A stretch of DNA of 64,000 nt from an uncultured Dokdonia sp. (GTDB taxonomy: Bacteria > Bacteroidota > Bacteroidia > Flavobacteriales > Flavobacteriaceae): assembly GCF_947492535.1 (NCBI RefSeq), contig NZ_CANLNH010000019.1, forward strand, positions 1 to 64,000, written 5' to 3'. Positions 1-9,370 of the stretch are shown one piece after another. The translations under genes were made by a program, and so were the position numbers. The first letter of the stretch is position 1. Every line of letters begins with the position of its first letter. The notes below the pieces were generated by a model, which saw only the letters and a program-made list of their open reading frames with translations, did not search any database and was not told the origin of the DNA.

Positions 1-3000
1 ACATCAATATCAACTGGAGTATCCTCTGGAGTGGTAGCCGTATCATCCATCACATCCTCTACTGGGGTTACTGTTACGGTAACTTGAGCAATAGCAGTAT
101 CTCCATTACTATCTTCTATTTGATAGAAAAATACATCTTGGCCATGGAAATCAGGACTTGGTGTATAATCAATAGTATCATCAGTAGGATCATCTGGCGT
201 TCCATTATCATTTACAACAGCCATCCCATTAGAAGGTACTGAAGTAATAACAATTGTACCTATTGATGGTCCATCTGCTCCAAAATCATCATTATCTGTA
301 ACATCAATATTTACACCAATATCTTCTTGAGTTGTAGCAGTATCATCTTCCGGGTCAGGAATTTGATTTGTTGAATCTACAGTTACTGTTTCTTCGTAAA
401 TACATCCATTAGCATCTGTTACTGTGATTGTATAATCTCCAGCGTCTAAATCTGTAATTGTAGCCGTTGTTTCTCCATTACTCCAAGAGAAAGTATAAGG
501 AGGTGTTCCTCCGGAAGGAACAACAGTTGCTGTTCCGTCATTAGCAGTTACTCCATTTTCATTAGTAGTAGATACGTCTGCAGTAACAGCACTATCTGGC
601 TGACTAACAGTAGCATTTACAGTAATTGTACATCCATTGGTATCTGTAACGATTACGGAATAATCTCCTGCTACTAAATCTATAATATCTTCGGTAGTAG
701 CTCCATTACTCCATGCAAATGTGTATGGAAATGTACCACCACTTACTGTTAAGTTAAGCGAACCTGTATTTTCTGAAAAACACAATACGTTATTAACAGC
801 AATTCCAGCACTCAATATACTTGGCTCATTTACGGTTACTGTTGATTGAGACGTACAATTGGTAAAACCATCTGTTACTGTTACGGTATATGTTCCTGCA
901 ACTAAACCGCTGATATTTTCTGTTGTTGCTCCATTACTCCATAAGTATGTAAATGGACCTACACCCCCTGTTGTATTTGATGAAGCGGTTCCATCTGAAA
1001 AACCATTACAACTTACATTAGTAGCGCTCGTTGTTATTGCTAAATTTTGACAACTTCCTTCATTTACAATTACTGTATTGGTAGCATCACATCCATTGGC
1101 ATCAGTTACTGTAACTGTATATGTATCTGGTGTTAATCCTGTAATTGTTTGTGTCGTTTCTCCATTACTCCATAAATAAGTATATGGAGGAACTCCGCCT
1201 GTTGGATTGGCAGTTGCGGTTCCATTATTTAATCCAGGACCCGTCTCATCTGTAGATGATACCGTTACTCCTACTGGACTTGCTGGTTCTGTTATTGTTA
1301 CACTCTGCTCGACTGCTAAACATACAGTCCCATCTATCGTTACACTAACTGTATATACTCCTGCAGTTAAATTACTTAACGTACTAGAGGTAACTCCAGC
1401 ATCTACTTGACCTGTATTCCATGTAAACGTAAATAAGGCAGCTGGATTTGCATTAGAACTTGCACTTACTGTCGTACTTCCAGTATTCTCACCTGCACAA
1501 AGTACATCAGTAACATCTTGTATGGCAATAACAGCATCACACGTATCACTACAATTGATAATAACACTTTGTACTAATTCACATCCATTAGCATCAGTAA
1601 TTGTTACTGAATGAACACCTGCACTATTACCATTAAAGTTTCCTGGTAAATTAGTAGCAGTTGCTGTTGTTTGGTTTCCTGCGCTTGCGCTCCATTGATA
1701 TGTATATGGAGGTGTTCCGCCACTAGGTACAGCTGTAGCTTCCCCATCTAAACATCCTTGTGCAGTTGTAGCATCTACTCTTGTTATATTAACACTTAAA
1801 GCACTGTCTGGTTCTGTAATTGTATAGCTATCTGAAATAGTACAGCCATTCGCATCTGTTACTATAACTGTATAATTCCCAGCTAATACATTTGATATAT
1901 CTTCTGTAGTTTCACCGTTACTCCATGCATATGTATATGGAGGTGTCCCGCCAATTACTGTAATATCTACAGACCCTGTAGCTTCTCCATTACATAATAC
2001 ATCTATTGAAACTCCTGATAAATCAAGAGCTCTAGTAGGTTGACTAACAGTAGCATTTACAGTAATTGTACATCCGTTGGCATCTGTAACAATTACTGAA
2101 TAATCTCCTGCTACTAAATCTATAATATCTTCGGTTGTAGCTCCATTACTCCATGCAAATGTATATGGAAATGTTCCACCACTTACTGTCAAGTTAAGTG
2201 ATCCCGTATTATCTCCAAAACATAATACATTATTTACTGCAATTCCGCCACTTAATATACTTGGCTCATTTACTGTTATTGTAGATTGAGCTGTACACCC
2301 TGTTGTTTGATCACTTACTGTTACTGTATAAGAACCAGCAACTAATCCAGTAATATTCTCTGTAGTAGCTCCATTACTCCATAAGTATGTAAATGGACCT
2401 ACACCGCCTGTTGTATTTGATGAAGCGGTTCCATCTGAAAAACCATTACAACTTACATCTGTTGCACTGGTTGTAATTGCTAAATTTTGACAGCTACCTT
2501 CATTGATGATTACCGTATTATCAGCCTCACAACCATTTGTATCAGTCACTGTAACTGTATATGTATCTGGTGTTAATCCTGTAATTGTTTGTGTAGTCTC
2601 ACCATTACTCCATAAATAGGTATATGGAGGAACTCCTCCTGTTGGATTGGCTGTTGCGGTTCCATTATTTAATCCAGGACCCGTCTCATCTGTAGATGAT
2701 ACACTAACTTCTACTGAACTAGAAGGTTCTGTAATTGTCACACTTTGTTCAACAGCTAAACATACGGTTCCATCTATCGTTACACTAACTGTATATACTC
2801 CTGCTGTTAAACTACTCAAGGTACTAGAAGTAACTCCTGCATCTATTTGACCTGTATTCCATGTAAATGTAAATAAGGCTGCTGGATTTGCATTAGAAAT
2901 CGCACTTACTGTTGTACTTCCTGTATTTTCTCCAGCACAAAGTACATCAGTAACATCTTGTATTGCTATTACAGCATCACACGTATCACTACAATTGATA

Positions 3001-5510
3001 ATAACACTTTGTACTAATTCACATCCATTAGCATCCGTAATTGTTACTGAATGAACGCCAGCTCCATTACCATTAAAATTTCCTGGTAAATTAGTAGCTG
3101 TTGCTGTTGTTTGATTTCCTGCGCTTGCACTCCATTGAAATGTATATGGCGCTGTTCCTCCGCTTGGGGTTGCTGTAGCTTCTCCATTTAAACATCCTTG
3201 TGTTGTTGTAGCATCTATTCTAGTTATATTAACACTTAAAGCACTATCGGGTTCAGTAATCGTTACAACAATATCATCTGTTCTACCTAAAGCATCAGTT
3301 ACTGTAACTGTATAAGTTCCTGCTAATAAGTTATTAAATACACCACTAGCTTGCGTTGTTCCCCCATCAATACTAAACTGATATGGTGCAACACCTCCAG
3401 TAGCAGAAACCTCAAGAGAACCCGTAGCTTCACCATTACATAGTACATCAGTTTGTCCTTCTGCACTAATAATTAATTCAAAACCATCTACAAAATCATT
3501 ATCACAACTAGATTGTACATTTATGGTACGGCTAATCAAATTGTCATTAGCCCCATCTACATCAGATATTGAAATATAACCTGCTAAATCTGTCTCTCTA
3601 ATTTCATAATTTACAATAGCATTAATATCATCAATCTCTGTTGCTACTCTATAGTTTCCATCTGCATCAGTTTGTGTTGTAACAGATGTATTATCATCTC
3701 CTTCTACTACAATCTGAACATTAGCTAGTGGATTCCCTTCTTCATCACTAACATTACCACAAATAACTGGCGTTGTTATAAATATAGACACTGGATCTAC
3801 ATAGGTAGCATTGGTAAGGTTTAAAGAATAAAATCTATCAGAATCATCATCTAATTTTCCAATTCTATATTTAAGATTAGAATAATTTTCATAATAATTA
3901 CTAAATGTATACCTAGGGTCTTCAGAAATATCGCTTCCTGGAGCCGTTGTATCATCTTGTGCTTCTCCTCTTACAAATGTAGCATCATTACTTACATTTA
4001 TAAGTGTATTACTAGATACATAATAGGCATCAGGCAGTGATAATTCTGCATATTCTCTAGCACTATCCCCATTTCCATCTATATCTAAAGGTGTTCCAAA
4101 AAATGAAAGTAAAACTTGATCTGCGGCACTTCCGCCAGAAGTAACAAATTTAATATCAAACAGTACACTTTGATCTCCACTATTAGTACTATTAATTTGC
4201 GGTTGAAAAGCACTTCCTATCCCAACGTTAGCAACATCTATTTCTAATAAAGAAGCCCCATTTGCAAATTCTTCTATTTCTACAAGCGCATCTATATTAG
4301 GAAAAACATTAGAAAAACGGTATACGGCACCTATCTGTAAATTTGAACCAGATATTAAGGTAGGATTATTAAAATTTCCATTTTCTACAAAAGGGCTACA
4401 CGTACAATCCCTTATTGTCGTCATTATAACATCTACAGTAACGACTGCTTGATCACAAGCTCCCGTACCATCACATATTTCATATATAAATTGATATTCC
4501 CCCGTAGGCGTATTAGGCGCAACATCTACACTCCCATCTGGATTAAGTGTTAGAAAACCATTTGGATCTGGTTGTACTACAGATAAAGTAACATCATTAG
4601 AGTTAAGGAATTCTCCATTAAGCTGATCATTATCTAAAACGTTTATAACATTATCTTCCCCTGTATTACCATCAATAACTCCCGCATTATCAGGACCTGC
4701 AGAAATAGAACTTACAAAGAATAATAATTTTCCATCAGGCTCATTAACACTAATAACTCTAAAACCAAAAATCTGCTCATTCGTATTGAATAAAGCAGCA
4801 CTAAAAGCAACTATTGATTGTGTCTGGTTGGGAATATTTGTTTGATGATTTACCCCTGTATCCCATTCAAATCCTCTTACTTGAACTTGTGTAGCTCCTG
4901 CTATGACATTTCCATTAACATCTAGAGGAACAAAATCAATTCCTGAATTTCCATTACGTTCACTTACTAATAAATATCCATTTCTAGGAATTTGATTGGT
5001 ATATACCATATCAACAAATCGTTCTCCAGAAGGAATTGAATTAGACTCTATAGTCCAATAAGATCGTAAATCTGTACTTCCAACTACATTCCCTAATTCT
5101 GGTAAATAATTTGGACTTGTATGTGGTATAAGTTGTGTTTGATTAGCACGAACAACTCCTATACTATTGCCAGGAACAGAACTAGAACCTATTAATGGAT
5201 TAGGATTAGAAACCGAAGGCGTTGTATTCGTTACAAATATCTGCTCTCCATTTTCCAATCTAATGTTATCTATAGTCACTTCTGCATTAGGAGGCGTTGG
5301 ATTACTATTGCCAGAAGCATTATTCTGTACAATCGGACTTCCATTTACCTGTAATGTCACCTGATCTATAGCGGCATTATTTTGTGTTCCGGTTACTGTG
5401 ACTGTTTGGGCTTTTGTAGAAGCTACAAACAGGATCATAACACTTAGTGCTAAAACTTGGGATTTTAAGACGTTTAAGTAGTTATAATTCATATTACGTT
5501 TATTTTTCAT
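1..5510 (-). CDS. Giant SprB-repeat surface adhesin, 5' part (3' end beyond window)
   Basis: An uninterrupted minus-strand frame of at least 1836 codons opens at ATG 5510 and runs off the window at base 1. The first ~35 residues form a signal peptide ending STKAQ. A second in-frame ATG at 5492 would also give a usable signal. In order I see a cadherin-like/Big_9 segment (about residues 267-357), a SdrD-B-like segment (CGNVSDEEGNPLANVQI, about 580-650), a long array of SprB-type repeats (about 677-1697) with recurring 'SNGETT', 'AGTYTVTVTDANGC' and 'VLCNGEATGS' motifs, and then further Big_9 domains (from about 1715). SprB-family proteins are cell-surface adhesins moved by the gliding machinery and secreted by the type IX system. 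A C-terminal sorting domain is expected beyond the window. Family assignment is firm; the role in gliding or attachment is inferred. Confidence 0.9.
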   Translation of the reverse strand, partial: MKNKRNMNYNYLNVLKSQVLALSVMILFVASTKAQTVTVTGTQNNAAIDQVTLQVNGSPIVQNNASGNSNPTPPNAEVTIDNIRLENGEQIFVTNTTPSVSNPNPLIGSSSVPGNSIGVVRANQTQLIPHTSPNYLPELGNVVGSTDLRSYWTIESNSIPSGERFVDMVYTNQIPRNGYLLVSERNGNSGIDFVPLDVNGNVIAGATQVQVRGFEWDTGVNHQTNIPNQTQSIVAFSAALFNTNEQIFGFRVISVNEPDGKLLFFVSSISAGPDNAGVIDGNTGEDNVINVLDNDQLNGEFLNSNDVTLSVVQPDPNGFLTLNPDGSVDVAPNTPTGEYQFIYEICDGTGACDQAVVTVDVIMTTIRDCTCSPFVENGNFNNPTLISGSNLQIGAVYRFSNVFPNIDALVEIEEFANGASLLEIDVANVGIGSAFQPQINSTNSGDQSVLFDIKFVTSGGSAADQVLLSFFGTPLDIDGNGDSAREYAELSLPDAYYVSSNTLINVSNDATFVRGEAQDDTTAPGSDISEDPRYTFSNYYENYSNLKYRIGKLDDDSDRFYSLNLTNATYVDPVSIFITTPVICGNVSDEEGNPLANVQIVVEGDDNTSVTTQTDADGNYRVATEIDDINAIVNYEIRETDLAGYISISDVDGANDNLISRTINVQSSCDNDFVDGFELIISAEGQTDVLCNGEATGSLEVSATGGVAPYQFSIDGGTTQASGVFNNLLAGTYTVTVTDALGRTDDIVVTITEPDSALSVNITRIDATTTQGCLNGEATATPSGGTAPYTFQWSASAGNQTTATATNLPGNFNGNGAGVHSVTITDANGCELVQSVIINCSDTCDAVIAIQDVTDVLCAGENTGSTTVSAISNANPAALFTFTWNTGQIDAGVTSSTLSSLTAGVYTVSVTIDGTVCLAVEQSVTITEPSSSVEVSVSSTDETGPGLNNGTATANPTGGVPPYTYLWSNGETTQTITGLTPDTYTVTVTDTNGCEADNTVIINEGSCQNLAITTSATDVSCNGFSDGTASSNTTGGVGPFTYLWSNGATTENITGLVAGSYTVTVSDQTTGCTAQSTITVNEPSILSGGIAVNNVLCFGDNTGSLNLTVSGGTFPYTFAWSNGATTEDIIDLVAGDYSVIVTDANGCTITVNATVSQPTRALDLSGVSIDVLCNGEATGSVDITVIGGTPPYTYAWSNGETTEDISNVLAGNYTVIVTDANGCTISDSYTITEPDSALSVNITRVDATTAQGCLDGEATAVPSGGTPPYTYQWSASAGNQTTATATNLPGNFNGNSAGVHSVTITDANGCELVQSVIINCSDTCDAVIAIQDVTDVLCAGENTGSTTVSASSNANPAALFTFTWNTGQVDAGVTSSTLSNLTAGVYTVSVTIDGTVCLAVEQSVTITEPASPVGVTVSSTDETGPGLNNGTATANPTGGVPPYTYLWSNGETTQTITGLTPDTYTVTVTDANGCDATNTVIVNEGSCQNLAITTSATNVSCNGFSDGTASSNTTGGVGPFTYLWSNGATTENISGLVAGTYTVTVTDGFTNCTSQSTVTVNEPSILSAGIAVNNVLCFSENTGSLNLTVSGGTFPYTFAWSNGATTEDIIDLVAGDYSVIVTDTNGCTITVNATVSQPDSAVTADVSTTNENGVTANDGTATVVPSGGTPPYTFSWSNGETTATITDLDAGDYTITVTDANGCIYEETVTVDSTNQIPDPEDDTATTQEDIGVNIDVTDNDDFGADGPSIGTIVITSVPSNGMAVVNDNGTPDDPTDDTIDYTPSPDFHGQDVFFYQIEDSNGDTAIAQVTVTVTPVEDVMDDTATTPEDTPVDID
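601..2040. repeat. Direct repeat unit 1 inside the adhesin gene (1440 bp period)
   Basis: Bases 601-1820 match 2041-3260 at a constant offset of 1440 bp, so about 406 of 480 codons are duplicated in frame. Identity is uneven: 1201-1260 versus 2641-2700 differs at one base, whereas the next 60 bases differ at many. Bases 1821-2040 hold an extra SprB repeat that is not copied in unit 2. Confidence 0.9.
2041..3265. repeat. Direct repeat unit 2 inside the adhesin gene
   Basis: This is the second copy of the 1440-bp duplication, matching 601-1820. It ends near 3265, where the sequence diverges into a different SprB repeat. Confidence 0.9.
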
Positions 5511-6003
5511 TAATGAGTGTAATCAAATCAAAAATCATGACACAGGTCTCACGTTAGGATGATTGCTGTATCATTATTGTTGTATATCTTATATTATAAT
5601 TTGTTCAGAGGGTCTTATTATTCTTAATGTCTATTTTAAGATTTAAGAATAGTAACTACATAATTTGAATATGTAGTAGTTATTGAAGTTTCCCCATGAG
5701 CAAATAGATTTATATGTCTATTTATATACTCTACCATAATAATTACATTTATCTTATACAGATTATTTTTCTATTAATACTCAAGTTGGGTATCCAAATA
5801 TATTTGATTATAACTAACTTAAAATGTATTATTTTAGTTTTTAGACCTTTGTGACTAAATCATCGATGAACTACACAAATTACGGTAATCCCGTAAAATT
5901 TTGTACAGAATACATACACATGTAAAAACAGCCTCAAAAATAGTAACTCAAAACACCAACAACCTCTTTATATATCTATAATTACAGTCTTTTCAGTAAG
6001 TTA

Positions 6004-6027
6004 TATACGCTTTCGCGAAAGCGTATA
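6004..6027. repeat. Perfect 24-bp palindrome, CGCTTTCGCGAAAGCG family
   Basis: The core CGCTTTCGCGAAAGCG is extended by TATA on both sides. The same palindrome recurs at 9141, 12637, 20590, 27041, 34448, 44214, 51598 and 60562. There is no T-tract, so it is not a simple terminator. Confidence 0.9.
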
Positions 6028-6292
6028 CCTGAAAAAATCATAAAAATTAAAAATTAGGCTTATTTTACTATAGATACTTCAAAATCAAATCTAAAGGGGA
6101 TTAAATATCAGTTAAAAAATACATTTTAATGAGGCACGTATTGTAAATAATAACAATATAAAATTGTGAGAAGACCTTGTCATTAAACTGCTTCCCTTTT
6201 ATGAAAAAACTATAGTTTCACACTGAATTATTACTTATATTTTTTTCAATTTCCAGTTATATATACGTAGTTTTTTACTCCTAGGTTTCCTT

Positions 6293-6300
6293 TATATTTG
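6293..6300 (+). promoter_or_regulatory. Putative -7 promoter element of prfC
   Basis: TATATTTG matches the Bacteroidota housekeeping -7 consensus TAnnTTTG and lies 25 bp upstream of the prfC ATG. No clear -33 TTTG was found at the usual distance. Confidence 0.55.
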
Positions 6301-6325
6301 CATTTCTAAAATCGATCTATAATTC

Positions 6326-7921
6326 ATGAGTGTAAAAGAAGAAATTGCAAGAAGAAGGACCTTTGGTATTGTATCGCATCCAGATGCAGGTAAAACTACC
6401 TTAACAGAGAAATTATTACTGTTTGGTGGGGCAATTCAAGAAGCAGGAGCGGTAAAATCTAATAAGATAAAAAAGGGCGCTACCAGTGATTTTATGGAGA
6501 TAGAACGTCAACGTGGTATTTCTGTAGCAACCTCTGTATTAGCCTTTGAATATCAGGGAACTAAAATTAATATTCTAGACACACCTGGTCACAAAGATTT
6601 TGCAGAAGATACCTTTAGAACACTCACAGCTGTAGATAGTGTAATTGTTGTTATTGATGTTGCCAAAGGAGTAGAGGAACAAACCGAGAAACTTGTGGAA
6701 GTATGTAGAATGCGTAATATTCCCATGATTGTATTTGTCAATAAGTTAGATCGAGAAGGAAAAGACGCTTTCGAATTACTAGATGAAATAGAGCAAAAAT
6801 TACACTTATCAGTCACGCCATTAAGTTTTCCTATAGGGATGGGATATGACTTTAAAGGAATTTATAATATCTGGGAAAAAAATGTAAATCTTTTTAGTGG
6901 TGATAGTAGAAAAAACATAGAAGAAACTGTAGAAGTATCAGATATTCAAGATAGTATACTTGATGATCTCGTAGGAAGTGATGCTGCTGAAAACTTAAGA
7001 GAAGAACTAGAATTAGTACAAGGCGTATATCCCGATTTTGATAAAGAAGCCTATCTAAATGGATTACAACAACCTGTATTTTTCGGTTCCGCTTTAAATA
7101 GTTTTGGAGTACGTGAACTTCTAGATTGTTTTGTCGAAATTGCCCCTACCCCACGACCAAAACAAAGTGAAGAACGTTTAGTACATCCTGATGAAAAAGA
7201 CTTTTCTGGTTTTGTATTTAAGATTCATGCCAATATGGATCCAAAGCATAGAGATCGTCTGGCCTTCATAAAAATTGTCTCTGGTGTATTTGAACGTAAT
7301 ACTCCTTATTTACATGTACGCAATAAGAAAAAATTAAAATTCTCCAGTCCAAATGCATTTTTTGCAGAGCGAAAACAAATTGTAGATATTTCTTATCCAG
7401 GAGACATTGTAGGATTACATGACACTGGTAATTTTAAAATTGGTGATACACTTACCTCTGGAGAAGAGATTCATTATAAAGGGATTCCTTCGTTTTCGCC
7501 TGAGCATTTTAGATACATTAACAACGCTGACCCAATGAAATCCAAGCAGTTAGCCAAAGGTATTGATCAGCTTATGGATGAAGGTGTGGCACAGTTGTTC
7601 ACCTTAGAATTGAACGGACGTAAAGTTATTGGAACTGTAGGAGCCTTACAATATGAGGTAATTCAATATCGATTAGAACACGAATATGGCGCCAAATGTA
7701 CCTACGAACCACTCAATGTTCATAAAGCATGTTGGGTAGATCCTGAAGATCCAAAAAGTGAAGAGTTCAAAGAATTCTTACGCGTGAAACAACGCTTTAT
7801 GGCAAAAGATAAAAGAGATCAGTTGGTTTTCTTAGCAGATTCGGCATTTAGTCTTCAAATGACACAACAAAAATATCCATCTGTCAAGATGCATTTTGTA
7901 AGTGAATTTGATGTCGCTTAA
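6326..7921 (+). CDS. prfC: Peptide chain release factor 3 (RF3)
   Basis: This 531-residue translational GTPase recycles RF1/RF2 from the ribosome after peptide release. The G1 P-loop HPDAGKTT (residues 18-25), the switch region with RQRGISVATS (61-70), G3 DTPGH (85-89) and G4 NKLD (139-142) are all intact. They are followed by the EF-Tu-like domain II and the RF3 C-terminal domain. Length matches the family (E. coli 529 aa). The N-terminus RRRTFGIVSHPDAGKT is diagnostic of RF3 rather than EF-G. A TAnnTTTG element 25 bp upstream suggests it is transcribed alone. Nothing unusual. Confidence 0.97.
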   Translation: MSVKEEIARRRTFGIVSHPDAGKTTLTEKLLLFGGAIQEAGAVKSNKIKKGATSDFMEIERQRGISVATSVLAFEYQGTKINILDTPGHKDFAEDTFRTLTAVDSVIVVIDVAKGVEEQTEKLVEVCRMRNIPMIVFVNKLDREGKDAFELLDEIEQKLHLSVTPLSFPIGMGYDFKGIYNIWEKNVNLFSGDSRKNIEETVEVSDIQDSILDDLVGSDAAENLREELELVQGVYPDFDKEAYLNGLQQPVFFGSALNSFGVRELLDCFVEIAPTPRPKQSEERLVHPDEKDFSGFVFKIHANMDPKHRDRLAFIKIVSGVFERNTPYLHVRNKKKLKFSSPNAFFAERKQIVDISYPGDIVGLHDTGNFKIGDTLTSGEEIHYKGIPSFSPEHFRYINNADPMKSKQLAKGIDQLMDEGVAQLFTLELNGRKVIGTVGALQYEVIQYRLEHEYGAKCTYEPLNVHKACWVDPEDPKSEEFKEFLRVKQRFMAKDKRDQLVFLADSAFSLQMTQQKYPSVKMHFVSEFDVA

Positions 7922-8205
7922 AAAACGATTATTTATTTTAAAGCCCATAATTAACACTAAAAACAAAAAACAACTTCTTGTATTCAATATTTTTAAAAGT
8001 TGCTTACATCTATTTTAAAGAGGCGTGTTTTTTAGATCAAATAAGATTTAATTATTCAACATTGTAGATACTATAATTTTTAACTATAGTGCTTATTTTT
8101 TGCCACGTGGACATTTGTCGTTAAAAAGACGTCATTTTAAAATATTTCTTATATCAAAAAGTACGATCTTTCTCAATATATAGTTATCTATATAAATCAG
8201 CATCA

Positions 8206-9084
8206 ATGAAAGTATTCATAATTGGCATTCTATATAGTCTTTGTATATTCTTTTCTATAAATACCCTTTTTTCACAAGATACCATTCCTATCACCATAGG
8301 TACTGATAATAGAATTTATCTAAAAGTAACTGTAAATGGTTCTGAAGAATTAGATTTTATTTTTGATACGGGTGCTTCGGCAATGGTCGCAAATACTACA
8401 CAAACAGATAAAAAACTCAACTTAAATTATAATAATTCTGTTGAAAATACAGGAGCAAATGGCGTAAGTACACAAAAAGTAAGTGCAGGAAATACCATCC
8501 AAATTGGTTCTTTTAAACGTGAAAATGAAGAGCTTATAGGTATTGAATACCCCGAAAAACACTATTCTTTTGATGGCGTGATAGGCTATCCTTTCTTTGA
8601 AGATTTTCTTATGGAAATAGATTATGAATCACAAATCATTGTCGTGCATCGTTCTAAAAATACAATCGCAAATCGAACTTCTTATGAAAAGGTATCACTA
8701 GATTTTATGAATGCGCTGTTTTATATGGACATGACAGTATTTAAGAAAGAAAAACCTGTGCAATTCCCTGTGATGATTGATACAGGTTTTAATGGAGATC
8801 TTATTGTGTATCATAAAACAGTTTCTGAAAAAGGGCTTGCAAATCAGTTTGAAAAAATAAGAAACTCTCGATCTGAAGGTACCGATGGTACGGTTATAGA
8901 ATCTGATTTAGTTATCATTCCAAAAGTCATTTTAGCGAAAACCACCTTACAAAATACGGAAGCCAGTTTAAACTTGACTCCCACTTCTACTGCTTTTACA
9001 GCTATATTGGGAGGAAATATTATGAAGCATTTTCATTGGATCTTTGATTATAAAAAACGCCAATTGTATATACGACCCAATTAG
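8206..9084 (+). CDS. Secreted retropepsin-like aspartyl protease, two-lobed
   Basis: The product has 292 residues with a signal peptide (about 1-23, ending LFSQ). Two copies of the aspartyl protease motif are visible: FDTGAS at 53-58 and IDTGFNG at 191-197. This gives a two-lobed arrangement as in the bacterial Asp_protease_2/gag-asp families. It probably acts in the periplasm or at the surface on peptides; the substrate is unknown. It stands alone, 284 bp after prfC, with no partner gene. Catalytic Asp residues are present in both lobes, so activity is plausible but not shown. Confidence 0.85.
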   Translation: MKVFIIGILYSLCIFFSINTLFSQDTIPITIGTDNRIYLKVTVNGSEELDFIFDTGASAMVANTTQTDKKLNLNYNNSVENTGANGVSTQKVSAGNTIQIGSFKRENEELIGIEYPEKHYSFDGVIGYPFFEDFLMEIDYESQIIVVHRSKNTIANRTSYEKVSLDFMNALFYMDMTVFKKEKPVQFPVMIDTGFNGDLIVYHKTVSEKGLANQFEKIRNSRSEGTDGTVIESDLVIIPKVILAKTTLQNTEASLNLTPTSTAFTAILGGNIMKHFHWIFDYKKRQLYIRPN

Positions 9085-9140
9085 TTTAAGTCGATCATCC
9101 TTTCGTAAGCGATGCTGCTATTTCTATATTTTAATGCTTC

Positions 9141-9164
9141 TATACGCTTTCGCGAAAGCGTATA
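9141..9164. repeat. Perfect 24-bp palindrome, CGCTTTCGCGAAAGCG family
   Basis: Identical over all 24 bases to the copy at 6004-6027. It lies in the convergent spacer between the aspartyl protease and the serine hydrolase. The rest of this 286-bp spacer holds a 'GTCATACTGAGCTT' dispersed-repeat fragment near 9207. Confidence 0.9.
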
Positions 9165-9303
9165 AAATATAATGAATTAAAAGACTCAAGACGTAAACAT
9201 CTATGTCATACTGAGCTTACCGAAGCAATGATGCAAACTCAAGGTTGAAAAGAGAGAACTATGCTATTTTAGGAAATCTAGTAACATATAACACCTTTCT
9301 CGG

Positions 9304-9323
9304 TCCCTCCTTTCTAGGAGGGA
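9304..9323. terminator. GC-rich hairpin downstream of the serine hydrolase
   Basis: An 8-bp stem TCCCTCCT/AGGAGGGA with a 4-base loop lies 48 bp past the serine hydrolase stop. A near copy stands at 11310-11329. It may be a terminator or a dispersed hairpin repeat; there is no long T-tract. Confidence 0.4.
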
Positions 9324-9370
9324 AGTACTTATCTAATAAACTTATAAACTCAAAGACTCACCACACTCTC

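Larger units (their letters stand above)
5511..6325. other. Intergenic spacer, AT-rich, no gene seen
   Basis: This 815-bp divergent spacer lies between the adhesin and prfC. I see no convincing ORF or RNA gene. It holds a perfect 24-bp palindrome (6004-6027) and a TAnnTTTG element upstream of prfC. The adhesin promoter must lie here but I could not identify it. Confidence 0.7.

Noticed and set aside
859-5364. Plus-strand frames of 63-67 codons in the adhesin region
   Set aside because: They are antisense to the repeat-coding strand and recur with the 1440-bp duplication, as shadows do.
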